A stretch of DNA of 64,000 nucleotides. Origin: Sphingomonas sp. S1-29 (GTDB taxonomy: Bacteria; Pseudomonadota; Alphaproteobacteria; Sphingomonadales; Sphingomonadaceae). Below are positions 56,393 to 64,000 of this stretch, piece after piece. A model generated the notes under the pieces. It made no database searches, had not been told where the DNA came from, and saw nothing but the letters and a program-made list of their open reading frames with translations. The stretch's first letter is position 1. Each line of letters starts with the position of its first letter. A program made the translations under genes and the position numbers. The stretch lies in assembly GCF_026167545.1 (NCBI RefSeq), contig NZ_CP110678.1, forward strand, positions 186,001 through 250,000, given 5' to 3'.

Positions 56393-57646
56393 TTAGTTGT
56401 CAATTAACCCGACAAGGTCGAGCGCTTCGAGCAACGCGCGGTGGCCGCGCTCGATCGTCGCGATCAGCGCCGGGTCGCCGATCGCATCGGGGGCGATATG
56501 TTCGGGCCAATGCTCGCCGACCACCGCCTCGATCGCGGCGAGCTTCGCCTCGTCGACCAGGAATCGCGGGTCGATCGTGGCAGGATCGGCGACCACCCGC
56601 AGTCTCAGGCACGCAGGACCGCCGCCATTGGCCATCGATTCGCGGACATCGACCACTTCGAGCCGCCGGATCGGCCCGTTGCCCGCGACCAGTTCCTGCA
56701 GCCAGCCCCACACCGCGGGGGTGTCGCGCGCCTCGGTCGGCAGGATCAACGCCATGCCGCCGCCGGGCAACGTCACCAGCTGTGCGTTGAACAGATAGGA
56801 GGCGATGGCGTCGGCCAGGCTTACACGTGCCGCAGGTACCTCGACGATCTCGACCGCGGGCAGCGCGGCGCGAAGCTCGGCATGGAATGGATCGCGATGC
56901 TCGAACGCCTGTTCGTGCGCGAAGAGGACGGCCTCGTTGGCGACCGCGACGACATCGTTATGGAACGCCCCCGCTGCGATCGCGGCTTCGGATTGCTGCG
57001 CGAAGATCGTCGCGCCGGGCGACAGCCGGTGATGGCCGGCGATGCTGGTGCTCGCCTGGCGATGCTGGCGCGCGGGGAAGGGGCCGCCGCGCTCGCCATA
57101 GACGAAGACTTCGACGCCGGGGGCGTCGTGCGCGGGGGCGAGGCGCATATGGTTGGCGGCGCCCTCGTCGCCGAACGGCGCCGGGATCGGGCCGTGCACC
57201 ATGAACGCCGGGTCCGCGAAGGCGAGGCGTAGCTGCGCCAGCGTCTGCGGCCATTCGTGGCTGCGATGCGGCATCGTCACCAGATTGGCGACGGTCAGGT
57301 GGCAGCGGCCATCGGCGGTGTCGGGCGCGGGCGAGACCGTGGCCGCATTCGCCGCCCACATCGCCGAAGCCGACAGCGCCTGCGCCTGCAGATGCGCGGG
57401 GGCCGAAGCATAGTCGGTTGCGAGCGTCGCCAGCCAGCCATGGTCGGGCCGGCGGTGCGGCAGCAGGATGCCCTGCACCAGGCCCAGCGCGAGGTTCGCG
57501 CGCATCTTGGCCAGCCCCTGCAGCGCCGCCGCCCTCGGCGCCGAGGTGCCGCCCGCATTGCGCGTTGCCGCGAGGTTGCCGTGGCTTAGGCCCGCATAAT
57601 TATGGCTCGGGCCGATGATCCCGTCGAAATTGATCTCGCGCAGCAT
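56393..57646 (-). CDS. astB: N-succinylarginine dihydrolase
   Basis: A 417-residue amidinotransferase-fold enzyme of the arginine succinyltransferase pathway; it turns N2-succinylarginine into succinylornithine, CO2 and ammonia. It begins INFDGIIGPSHNYAGLSHGN. The catalytic His is in AFHNDVVAVAN and the catalytic Cys in GGGPACLRLRV. It is the last of three genes (M20 hydrolase, astA, astB), 8 bp after astA. Confidence 0.96.
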   Translation of the reverse strand: MLREINFDGIIGPSHNYAGLSHGNLAATRNAGGTSAPRAAALQGLAKMRANLALGLVQGILLPHRRPDHGWLATLATDYASAPAHLQAQALSASAMWAANAATVSPAPDTADGRCHLTVANLVTMPHRSHEWPQTLAQLRLAFADPAFMVHGPIPAPFGDEGAANHMRLAPAHDAPGVEVFVYGERGGPFPARQHRQASTSIAGHHRLSPGATIFAQQSEAAIAAGAFHNDVVAVANEAVLFAHEQAFEHRDPFHAELRAALPAVEIVEVPAARVSLADAIASYLFNAQLVTLPGGGMALILPTEARDTPAVWGWLQELVAGNGPIRRLEVVDVRESMANGGGPACLRLRVVADPATIDPRFLVDEAKLAAIEAVVGEHWPEHIAPDAIGDPALIATIERGHRALLEALDLVGLIDN

Positions 57647-57654
57647 CGGCGTTC

Positions 57655-58665
57655 CTATCGCGCTACATATCGAATGGGGTCGCCGGTACCGATCCCCAAG
57701 GCTTGAGCCGCCTCGGCATCGATCAGCGTGGCATCGCGGTCGCGTGCTACCCGGCCATAGGCGGCGCGGAAGCCCGCTAGCTGGCCGGTCGCGATCAGCG
57801 CCTGGTCGCCATCGTCGGCGATCCCGCCGACCGTCGTCGCGACCGCGTCGCGGACGCTGCGGATCTGGTCGGTCTTGGCGGTCATCGTCGGGCCACCGTC
57901 GAAAATGTCGACATAGCCTTCATACTGGAAGCCTTCATTTTCGAGCATCCGCATCGCCGCACGCCCCTTGGGGTGTGGCAGCCCGATCGTCGCGCGCGCG
58001 CTTTCGCTCAGCATCGCGATGTAGATGGGATGCTTGGGCATCAGGTCGGCGATGAACTGGTTGCCGTGCGTCGCGTTGAACTCGTCGGCCTGCTGGAAGC
58101 TCATGCCGAAGAAGCGCCCCGCCACCCCGTCCCAGAAGGGCGACCCGCCGGCTTCGTCGATGATCCCGCGAAGCTCGGCAAGCGTCCGATCGGCGAAGCG
58201 CGCGCGGTGCGCGGCGATGAACAGATAGCGGCTCCGCGCGAGCAGCATACCGAGGCCGCCGGCGCGCTCGCCGGGGTGGAGGAACAACCCGCCGACCTCG
58301 CTCGCGCCTTCTAGGTCGTTGACCAGGCTCAGCGTTTCCGAGCGGAAGGTGCGGTTGAGCTCCTGGCTGTGCTTGCTGATCGTGCCGAGGCGATAGCTGT
58401 AGAAGGGCCAATGCTCACCCACCTTGGTGAAGATCTGGCAGGTGCCGCGCACGTCGCCGGTCTCGACGTTTTCGAGCACCAGCACGAACAGGTCGTCGCG
58501 TAATTCGTCGTCCTCGCGCGCAAAGGCGGCGTGGCTGCGATCCAGCTTGGCCTTGAGCGCGGGCTTGTCGGGCGGCAGGTTGGTGAAGCCGCCGCCGGTC
58601 AGCTTCGCCATCTCGTAGAGCGGCTGCAGGTCGCTGTCGCGCGCGGCGCGGATGCGGAAGCTCAT
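57655..58665 (-). CDS. astA: Arginine N-succinyltransferase
   Basis: The 336-residue enzyme transfers succinyl from succinyl-CoA to arginine. It shows FRIRAARDSDLQPLYEMAKL, the LFLHPGERAGGLGMLLARSR acyl-CoA loop and GMSFQQADEFNATHGNQFIA, all typical of AstA. Its start overlaps the M20 hydrolase stop (ATGA). This is the first step of the AST pathway. Confidence 0.96.
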   Translation of the reverse strand: MSFRIRAARDSDLQPLYEMAKLTGGGFTNLPPDKPALKAKLDRSHAAFAREDDELRDDLFVLVLENVETGDVRGTCQIFTKVGEHWPFYSYRLGTISKHSQELNRTFRSETLSLVNDLEGASEVGGLFLHPGERAGGLGMLLARSRYLFIAAHRARFADRTLAELRGIIDEAGGSPFWDGVAGRFFGMSFQQADEFNATHGNQFIADLMPKHPIYIAMLSESARATIGLPHPKGRAAMRMLENEGFQYEGYVDIFDGGPTMTAKTDQIRSVRDAVATTVGGIADDGDQALIATGQLAGFRAAYGRVARDRDATLIDAEAAQALGIGTGDPIRYVAR

Positions 58666-59870
58666 GGCCGGCCTCGCTCGGCGATTCGAAGGATGGTGAC
58701 CGCCGAGAGCGCGGCGCGTTCGGCCAGGCTTTCGGGCAGCATGAACTCGTCGGGCGAATGGATCGCGCCGCCGCGCACCCCCATCGTGTCGACCACCGGC
58801 ACACCGCATGCCGCGATGTTGTTGCCGTCGCATACCCCGCCGGTGGCGCGCCAGGCGATCGGGATGCCGAGATCGGCGCCGGCCTGCTTGACCAGCCCGA
58901 ACAGCGCTTCGGCGGCCGGGTCGATCGGCTTGGGCGGGCGATTGAAGCTGCCGTGGAGCGCGATGCGGACATCGTGTTCGAGCGCGACTTCGGCGATCGC
59001 GACGTCGAGCGCCTTTTGCGCGTCGGCGATCGCGGCAGCATCGGCTGGGCGGAAGTTGACGCGCAGGATCGCATGATCGGGGACGACGTTGTTCGGCCCG
59101 CCGCCCTCGATCCGTGCGGGGTTCACCGACAGCCCGGCGCGACGCGCGCGGACCAGGCGCAGCGCGAGGTCGGCGGCGGCAAGGACAGCGTTGCGGCCGT
59201 CGTCTGGGTTGCGCCCGGCATGCGCCGAGCGGCCGGTGACGATCAGCGAGAAATTGCCCGTGCCGCCGCGCGCGCCCGCCAGCGTGCCGTCGGCGAGCGC
59301 GGGCTCGTAGGTGAGCGCCGCGACCTTGCCCCGCGCCGCCTTGGCCAGCAGCGCAGCGGAGGAGAAGGAGCCGGTTTCCTCGTCCGATCCGATGACGACT
59401 TCATAGCCGATCCGCGGCGCGAGCGCGCTCGCCTCGACCGCCTTGAGCGCTGCCAGCATCACCGCGAGCCCACCCTTCATGTCGGCGGCGCCGGGGCCGT
59501 TCCACGCGCCGTCGGGCAACACGCGCATCGTCTGGAACGGGTGATCGACCGGATAGACGGTGTCCATATGTCCGGTGAAGAGCATCTGCACCGGCGCTTC
59601 AGGGCGGACGATCAGGTGAAGGTGGGGGGCGTGGTCAAGCGCCGCGACGGCACCCGAAGGATCGACCTGTTCGACCGGCGCGGCGTCTACCATCGCGAGG
59701 TCGCCGGGCAACGCGGCAAAGGCATCGGCAAGCACCGCGCCCATCGCGGCAACGCCGGCAAGGTTGCGCGTACCCGAGTTTATCGCGACCCAGCGCTCGA
59801 CCTGTTCGCGCATCGGCTCGGTATGGACGTGATCGACCGCGGCGCGCTCGACGGGGGAAAGCGTGTTCAT
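58662..59870 (-). CDS. M20-family amidohydrolase in the arginine operon
   Basis: A 402-residue co-catalytic zinc hydrolase like carboxypeptidase G2. Metal ligands appear in TGHMDTVYP, AADMKGGLAVM, IGSDEETGSFSS, and near the end GGAIHSPDEFM. Carboxypeptidase G2 cuts N-acyl bonds of glutamate. As first gene of an ast operon without astE nearby, it may remove succinate from N-succinylglutamate, the final AST step; that is my inference. A peptidase or other aminoacylase activity remains possible. Confidence 0.85.
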   Translation of the reverse strand: MNTLSPVERAAVDHVHTEPMREQVERWVAINSGTRNLAGVAAMGAVLADAFAALPGDLAMVDAAPVEQVDPSGAVAALDHAPHLHLIVRPEAPVQMLFTGHMDTVYPVDHPFQTMRVLPDGAWNGPGAADMKGGLAVMLAALKAVEASALAPRIGYEVVIGSDEETGSFSSAALLAKAARGKVAALTYEPALADGTLAGARGGTGNFSLIVTGRSAHAGRNPDDGRNAVLAAADLALRLVRARRAGLSVNPARIEGGGPNNVVPDHAILRVNFRPADAAAIADAQKALDVAIAEVALEHDVRIALHGSFNRPPKPIDPAAEALFGLVKQAGADLGIPIAWRATGGVCDGNNIAACGVPVVDTMGVRGGAIHSPDEFMLPESLAERAALSAVTILRIAERGRP

Positions 59871-59914
59871 CGACGTGGGTGGTAGCGCGGGGGCAGGGTG
59901 GCGTCACCCCACTG

Positions 59915-59989
59915 CCGTTCGTTTCGAGCGCAGTCGAGAAACCGGGTGTTCGGGTGGGGTGGTTTCTCGACTTCGCTCGAAACGAACGG
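59915..59989. repeat. Palindromic repeat (TTTCGAGCGCAGTCGAGAAAC family)
   Basis: Left arm 59915-59943 and right arm 59961-59989 are near-perfect reverse complements (CCGTTCGTTTCGAGCGCAGT on the left). Same family as 56001-56077 and the valS insert. Confidence 0.82.
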
Positions 59990-60014
59990 AAGGCAGATGT
60001 CCGCTTACCGATCC

Positions 60015-60926
60015 CTAGAACTCGTACACCAGCGAGGCCCGGCTGGTGGTGTCGGTGTCGACGCGGCCTACCGGCGGCATGCTTTCATATTGCACGATGT
60101 ACGAAAGCTGCGCCGACAGCGGCCCGAGCACCTTGGCGTTGAGCGCGGTGTTGCTCGAGATCGTGCTGTTCGCGCTCTGCAGATAGGCCGATGCGTTCTG
60201 GCGCAGCTCGATGCGCGGCGACACCTTCCATTCGAACGCCAGCGATCCGCGCGCCGCCACATTGCTCTCGCTCGTGTCGTCGGTATAGTCGGTGTAGCGA
60301 TAGGCGGGGCCGAGCTCGAGATCGAGCCGCATCCCGGTGCGGCGGATCGCGCTGTAGCCCGCACCGCTCGATGCCGAATAGCGGTTGATATAGCCCAGGA
60401 ACCGATCGCTCTCATATTGTGTGGCGCCATAGACGTAGAGCCGGTCGTCGACCTTGTAGTTGGGCTCGTACGACGCGACGTAGCGCTCGCGGCTGGTGAG
60501 CCCGAAGCTCTCCTGATAATCGGCCTGCAGCAGCAGCTTGTGACGCCAGTTCAGCCCCTCGCGCTTCACTTCCACCCGGCCGGTCACGCCCGAGTTGCTG
60601 GTGTTGCCGCTGGTGGTGAAGCCGCCGAGTTCGACCCGGCCCTTCACCAAGGTCAGGAAATCGGCCTCCTGCATCCGCTTTTGCGCGCTGGCGGCGCGAT
60701 CGTTCTTCCACGCCTGCGCGAGCCGCGCGACGCGATCGGACGAGGGCATCTTCACCTGCTGGACATATTTGACGAGCGTGTTGACCTCGCCCTCGTTGCC
60801 CGAGGCGATCGCCGCGTCGAGCATCGCCTTCACCTCGACGGGGATCTGGTCGCCGGGCGCCTTGAGCACCGGATCGTCGGGGCTGACGAGCAATGCGATC
60901 GCGATGAGGGGAAGGCCTTGGGACAC
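60015..60926 (-). CDS. DUF481-family outer-membrane beta-barrel protein
   Basis: A 303-residue protein, GTG start at 60926, with a short signal-like start (GLPLIAIALLVSP). Residues about 25-90 are helical and hydrophilic; the remainder has alternating strands (VELGGFTTSGNTSNSGVTGR, YVYGATQYESDRFLGYINRY) and ends with aromatic Phe (ASLVYEF), the outer-membrane insertion signal. DUF481 proteins are salt-induced outer-membrane barrels of unknown function. Confidence 0.85.
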   Translation of the reverse strand: MSQGLPLIAIALLVSPDDPVLKAPGDQIPVEVKAMLDAAIASGNEGEVNTLVKYVQQVKMPSSDRVARLAQAWKNDRAASAQKRMQEADFLTLVKGRVELGGFTTSGNTSNSGVTGRVEVKREGLNWRHKLLLQADYQESFGLTSRERYVASYEPNYKVDDRLYVYGATQYESDRFLGYINRYSASSGAGYSAIRRTGMRLDLELGPAYRYTDYTDDTSESNVAARGSLAFEWKVSPRIELRQNASAYLQSANSTISSNTALNAKVLGPLSAQLSYIVQYESMPPVGRVDTDTTSRASLVYEF

Positions 60927-60985
60927 GCTGCTGGCTTTGTCAGACGAATGCGGCGGCGAAAAGACCGTACGGCATGGCCGACCCC

Positions 60986-61486
60986 TCAGTTCGCCGGTTC
61001 GTCGCGCAAGCCGAGCGGTTCGGCGAACATTTCGAGGATCTGGCCGTACAGCTCGCGCTTGAAGGGCACGATCAGCGCGGGAAGCTCGGCGGGCTCGACC
61101 CAGCGCCAGGTGCGGAATTCGGGCTCGTGCGTGCGGATGTCGATGTCGTGATCCTCGCCCAGGAAGCGGAACAGGAACCAATGCTGGCGCTGGCCGCGCC
61201 ATTTGCCCTTCCACAATTTGCCGATCAGCTCGTCGGGCAGGTCGTAGCGCAGCTCCTCGCCACCGCGCGCGAGGAGTTCGACGAGATCGGGGACGACGCC
61301 GGTTTCCTCGCCGAGCTCGCGGATCGCGGCGTCGAGCGCGTCCTCGCCGGGGTCGATCCCGCCCTGCGGCATCTGCCAGGCCTCGGCGGTGGAATCGAGC
61401 CGTTGGCCGACGAACACCAGCCCGTGGCGGTTGAGCAGCATCACCCCGGCGCAAGGGCGATAGGGCAGATCGGCGTGCTGGGTCAT
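60986..61486 (-). CDS. rppH: RNA pyrophosphohydrolase
   Basis: The 166-residue Nudix enzyme removes pyrophosphate from 5' ends of mRNA and so starts decay. YRPCAGVMLLNRHGLVFVGQ and AWQMPQGGIDPGEDALDAAI lead into the Nudix box with RELGEETG; the C-terminus KRELYGQILEMF matches RppH. It precedes the DUF481 gene. Confidence 0.95.
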   Translation of the reverse strand: MTQHADLPYRPCAGVMLLNRHGLVFVGQRLDSTAEAWQMPQGGIDPGEDALDAAIRELGEETGVVPDLVELLARGGEELRYDLPDELIGKLWKGKWRGQRQHWFLFRFLGEDHDIDIRTHEPEFRTWRWVEPAELPALIVPFKRELYGQILEMFAEPLGLRDEPAN

Positions 61487-61581
61487 TCGATGTCCGTTCG
61501 TTCGGGGGCGTATCGCGCGGCGGCGGGTGCGGCACCCGGGCGGTATTGGGCGCAGCGCTGCCGCGCCCTACCTACCGAGGT

Positions 61582-62538
61582 GTGATCGCGATTGTCCACC
61601 ACCCCGACTATGTCGCGCCCGCGCCCACGCGCAGCGCCTATCAATGGAACAAGAACGGGCTGGTGCGTGACCTGCTGGCCCGAAGCGGCGCGGCGATCGA
61701 CTGGCATCTGCCCGAGCCGATGCCGCGCGCGTGGCTCGATGCGGTGCACGATCCCGATTATGTCGCCGAAGTGCTTGGCGCGAGGGTGCCCGCTAGCAAG
61801 GAGCGCCGGATCGGCTTTGCGGTGACGCCGGTGGTGGCGACGCGCGCGCAGGCGGTGCCGGGGGGCACCTATCTGGCGGCGCGGTTGGCGATCGAGCGTG
61901 GCTTCGCCGCCAACACCGCGGGTGGCAGCCATCACGCGCTGAGCGAGACCGGGGCGGGGTTCTGCGTGTTCAACGACCTGGCGGTGGCGGCGAACCGGCT
62001 GATCGAGGAGCGCCGCGCGAACCGCGTGCTGATCGTCGATTGCGACGTCCACCAGGGCGACGGCACCGCCGCGCTCACCGCGGGACGCACCGACATCGCG
62101 ACCTATTCGATCCATGCCGAAAAGAACTTCCCGGTGCGCAAGGCGCGTTCGACGCTCGACGTGCCGCTGGCCGATGGCGTGGGCGACGACGCGTATCTCG
62201 AGACGCTCGCGGAGACCTTGGTCCCACTGCTCGACTGGTTCGCGCCCGACCTGATCCTGTACCAGGCGGGGGTCGACCCCTTCGAGGGCGACCGGCTGGG
62301 GCGGCTAGCGCTGACGCATGACGGGCTGGCGCGGCGCGAAGCGTGGATCGCCGGGCTGGCAGCGTCGCGCGGGCTGCCGCTCGCAAGCGCGCTGGGGGGC
62401 GGATACGGGCATGATGCGATGGAGGTGGCGGCACGGCACGTGGCGTCGATCCTGACGCTGGGCAGAGCGTACCAACTCAGGGACGCGTCCCCCTGCCGCT
62501 TGCGGGAGGGGCTAGGGGTGGGCATGACGAAGCGATGA
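61582..62538 (+). CDS. Histone-deacetylase-family protein (acetoin utilisation / polyamine deacetylase-like)
   Basis: The 318-residue zinc hydrolase starts at GTG 61582. Active-site motifs are AGGSHHALSETGAGFCVFND (general-base His pair), the zinc ligands in VDCDVHQGDGT, and LYQAGVDPFEGDRLG with the third Asp; the substrate loop GGGYGHD follows. Bacterial members deacetylate acetylpolyamines or other small molecules. The last about 20 residues (LRDASPCRLREGLGVGMTKR) are read from the repeat at 62487-62586, so the original C-terminus may have been replaced or extended. Confidence 0.9.
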   Translation: MIAIVHHPDYVAPAPTRSAYQWNKNGLVRDLLARSGAAIDWHLPEPMPRAWLDAVHDPDYVAEVLGARVPASKERRIGFAVTPVVATRAQAVPGGTYLAARLAIERGFAANTAGGSHHALSETGAGFCVFNDLAVAANRLIEERRANRVLIVDCDVHQGDGTAALTAGRTDIATYSIHAEKNFPVRKARSTLDVPLADGVGDDAYLETLAETLVPLLDWFAPDLILYQAGVDPFEGDRLGRLALTHDGLARREAWIAGLAASRGLPLASALGGGYGHDAMEVAARHVASILTLGRAYQLRDASPCRLREGLGVGMTKR

Positions 62539-62586
62539 GAGACGTCGAAAAGTCCCACCCCCGACCCCTCCGGCAAGGGGGAGGGG
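62487..62586. repeat. Palindromic repeat overlapping the deacetylase 3' end
   Basis: CCCCCTGCCGCTTGCGGGAG and following GGGGCTAGGGGTGGG at the left pair with CCCACCCCCGACCCCTCCGG at the right. It covers the last 50 bp of the HDAC-like gene and stops 8 bp before the photolyase start. Related to the CCTCTCCCGC family. Confidence 0.75.
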
Positions 62587-62593
62587 AGCAGAA

Positions 62594-63940
62594 GTGACAT
62601 CGCTCCTCTGGCTCCGCCAAGACCTTCGCCTCCACGACCAGCCCGCCCTCGTCGCCGCCGCGCATGAAGGCGCGGTCATCCCCGTCTACATCCTCGACGA
62701 CGACGCGCCGGGCCAATGGCGGATGGGCGGAGCGCAGCGTTGGTGGTTGCACCACGCGCTCGATACCTTCGGCAAGGCGCTAGCCGACAAGGGATCGCGG
62801 CTGATCCTGCGGCGCGGCGACGCGGTGGCCGAGCTCGGCAAGTTGCTCGACGAAACCGGCGCCGAGCGCATCCATGCGATCCATCATTACGAACCCTGGT
62901 GGGTCAAGGCCGAGCAGCAGCTGGGCGACCGGCTGTGCCTGTACGACGGCAATCATCTCGCGCGGATCGAGGATGTGACCACCGGATCGGGCGGGTTGTT
63001 CAAAATCTATTCGTCGTTCTGGAAGGCGCTGTCGCAGCAATTGCCGCCTGCCGAGGGACTGCCGATGCCGCGCAAGATCGCGGCGCCCGATGTTTGGCCC
63101 AAGAGCGAAAGCCTCGCCGACTGGAAGCTGCTGCCGACCGGTCCCGACTGGTCGACGGGCTTCGCCGACTGGACTCCGGGTGAGGATGCCGCGCGCGCGG
63201 CGGCCAAGCGCTTCGCCGCGCATGTCGAAGCCTATGACGAAGCGCGCAACCTGCCGTCGGTCGAAGGCAGCTCGCGCTTGTCGCCGCATCTCCACTTCGG
63301 CGAGATTTCGCCGCGCGACGCCTGGCACCTGGCGGGCGGCGGGGCCGAGGCCATGACCTTTCGCAAGGAACTGGCCTGGCGCGATTTCACCAGCGGGGTA
63401 ATCCTAGAGCGACCCGATTACGGCAAGGCGAACGGCCGGCCCAAGTTCGATGACATGCCCTGGCGTAGCGCGCCTGCGGACCTGCGCGCATGGCAGCGCG
63501 GGCGGACGGGCTATCCGATCGTCGATGCCGGGATGCGCCAGCTCTGGGCGACCGGCTGGATGCATAATCGCGTGCGGATGATCACCGCCAGCTTCCTGAT
63601 CAAGCATCTGCTGATCGACTGGCGCGAGGGCGAGCGCTGGTTCTGGGACACGCTGGTCGATGCCGATTACGGCAACAACGCGGTCAATTGGCAATGGGTG
63701 GCGGGTACCGGGGTCGATTCGAACATGTTCGGGCGGATTATGGCGCCGCTCGTCCAGTCCGAGAAGTTCGATGCCGGCGACTATATCCGGCAGTGGGTGC
63801 CCGAACTGGCGCATATCCGCGGCCCCGCGATCCACGACCCCGACGAATATGGCTGCCGCCCGAAGGACTATCCGGCCAAGATCATCGGCCATCGCGAGGC
63901 ACGCGAACGCGCGCTATCGGCGGTCAAGCAGGTCCAATAA
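62594..63940 (+). CDS. phrB: Deoxyribodipyrimidine photolyase
   Basis: A 448-residue photolyase repairing UV-induced pyrimidine dimers with blue light. The N-terminal alpha/beta domain starts LLWLRQDLRLHDQPAL. The FAD domain shows SSRLSPHLHFGEISPRDAW, RELAWRDF-like KELAWRDFTSG, TGYPIVDAGMRQLWATGWMH and the NRVRMITASFLIKHLLIDWR helix, WQWVAGTGVDSN and RIMAPLVQSEKFDAGDYIRQ. These are class I CPD photolyase signatures. It starts at GTG 62594 with GGAG about 10 bp upstream. Confidence 0.95.
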   Translation: MTSLLWLRQDLRLHDQPALVAAAHEGAVIPVYILDDDAPGQWRMGGAQRWWLHHALDTFGKALADKGSRLILRRGDAVAELGKLLDETGAERIHAIHHYEPWWVKAEQQLGDRLCLYDGNHLARIEDVTTGSGGLFKIYSSFWKALSQQLPPAEGLPMPRKIAAPDVWPKSESLADWKLLPTGPDWSTGFADWTPGEDAARAAAKRFAAHVEAYDEARNLPSVEGSSRLSPHLHFGEISPRDAWHLAGGGAEAMTFRKELAWRDFTSGVILERPDYGKANGRPKFDDMPWRSAPADLRAWQRGRTGYPIVDAGMRQLWATGWMHNRVRMITASFLIKHLLIDWREGERWFWDTLVDADYGNNAVNWQWVAGTGVDSNMFGRIMAPLVQSEKFDAGDYIRQWVPELAHIRGPAIHDPDEYGCRPKDYPAKIIGHREARERALSAVKQVQ

Positions 63941-64000
63941 AGCACGATCTGGCGGTTGCGGGGCCGACTGGGTGCGGCCCCGCCCGTCGAGCATCGGCGC

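Overview
The window looks like a chromosomal segment of a Sphingomonas-type alphaproteobacterium (family Sphingomonadaceae). It is very GC-rich, genes are tightly packed with many ATGA/GTGA stop-start overlaps, and it carries alphaproteobacterial markers: a PopZ/DUF2497 protein, a SWIB-domain protein, an RcnB-like protein, a LOV histidine kinase and an Mg-type HemB. It also holds several families of intergenic palindromic repeats of the kind common in sphingomonads. These assignments rest on motif recognition alone; no database search was run.

Layout. 1-7.8 kb: an edge-cut NAD(P)H oxidoreductase, an APH-like/P-loop kinase fusion, an alpha/beta hydrolase and a three-gene MacB-type ABC exporter (ATPase, FtsX permease, HlyD adaptor). 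7.8-16.1 kb is accessory: a decayed alcohol dehydrogenase, an intact IS5/IS427-type element, a YafY-like regulator divergent from a GST, a three-gene operon (membrane protein, XRE regulator, non-canonical gamma-glutamyltransferase), a methyltransferase, and a tyrosine integrase that is both frameshifted and has lost its catalytic Tyr, next to tRNA-Glu. 16.2-31 kb is core: recJ, a prolyl-hydroxylase-like dioxygenase, RcnB-like protein, an orphan 2Fe-2S subunit, SWIB protein, folE, leuA, a BLUF photoreceptor, YceI, the ilvB-ilvN-ilvC operon, miaA and serB.

31-47 kb: an orphan ParA with a putative DNA-binding partner, flanked on both sides by SPOR-domain proteins (a possible division or polarity module); tRNA-Cys; a Pcm-like methyltransferase with tolC, popZ and a LOV hybrid kinase; valS; hemB with a GNAT gene; and an MFS-spermidine synthase fusion. 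47-53.5 kb: tRNA-Arg and a sugar-acid cluster (two FAH-family enzymes, an SMP-30 lactonase, a galactose/arabinose 1-dehydrogenase, a FucP-type transporter and a GntR/FCD regulator) for non-phosphorylative oxidation of a sugar such as L-arabinose, D-galactose or L-fucose. 53.6-56 kb: the glutathione-dependent formaldehyde operon frmA-VOC-fghA. 56.4-59.9 kb: an arginine succinyltransferase-type operon with an M20 hydrolase. The end carries a DUF481 protein, rppH, a histone-deacetylase-like hydrolase and a photolyase.

The most striking signals are a genome-repeat palindrome inserted in frame inside valS (about 45 extra residues, same repeat family as two intergenic copies), repeat sequence forming the C-terminus of the deacetylase-like protein, the XRE/membrane-protein/GGT-like operon with a perfect palindromic operator candidate and a GGT without its catalytic threonine, the ParA-SPOR neighbourhood, and three blue-light genes (BLUF, LOV kinase, photolyase) in one window.
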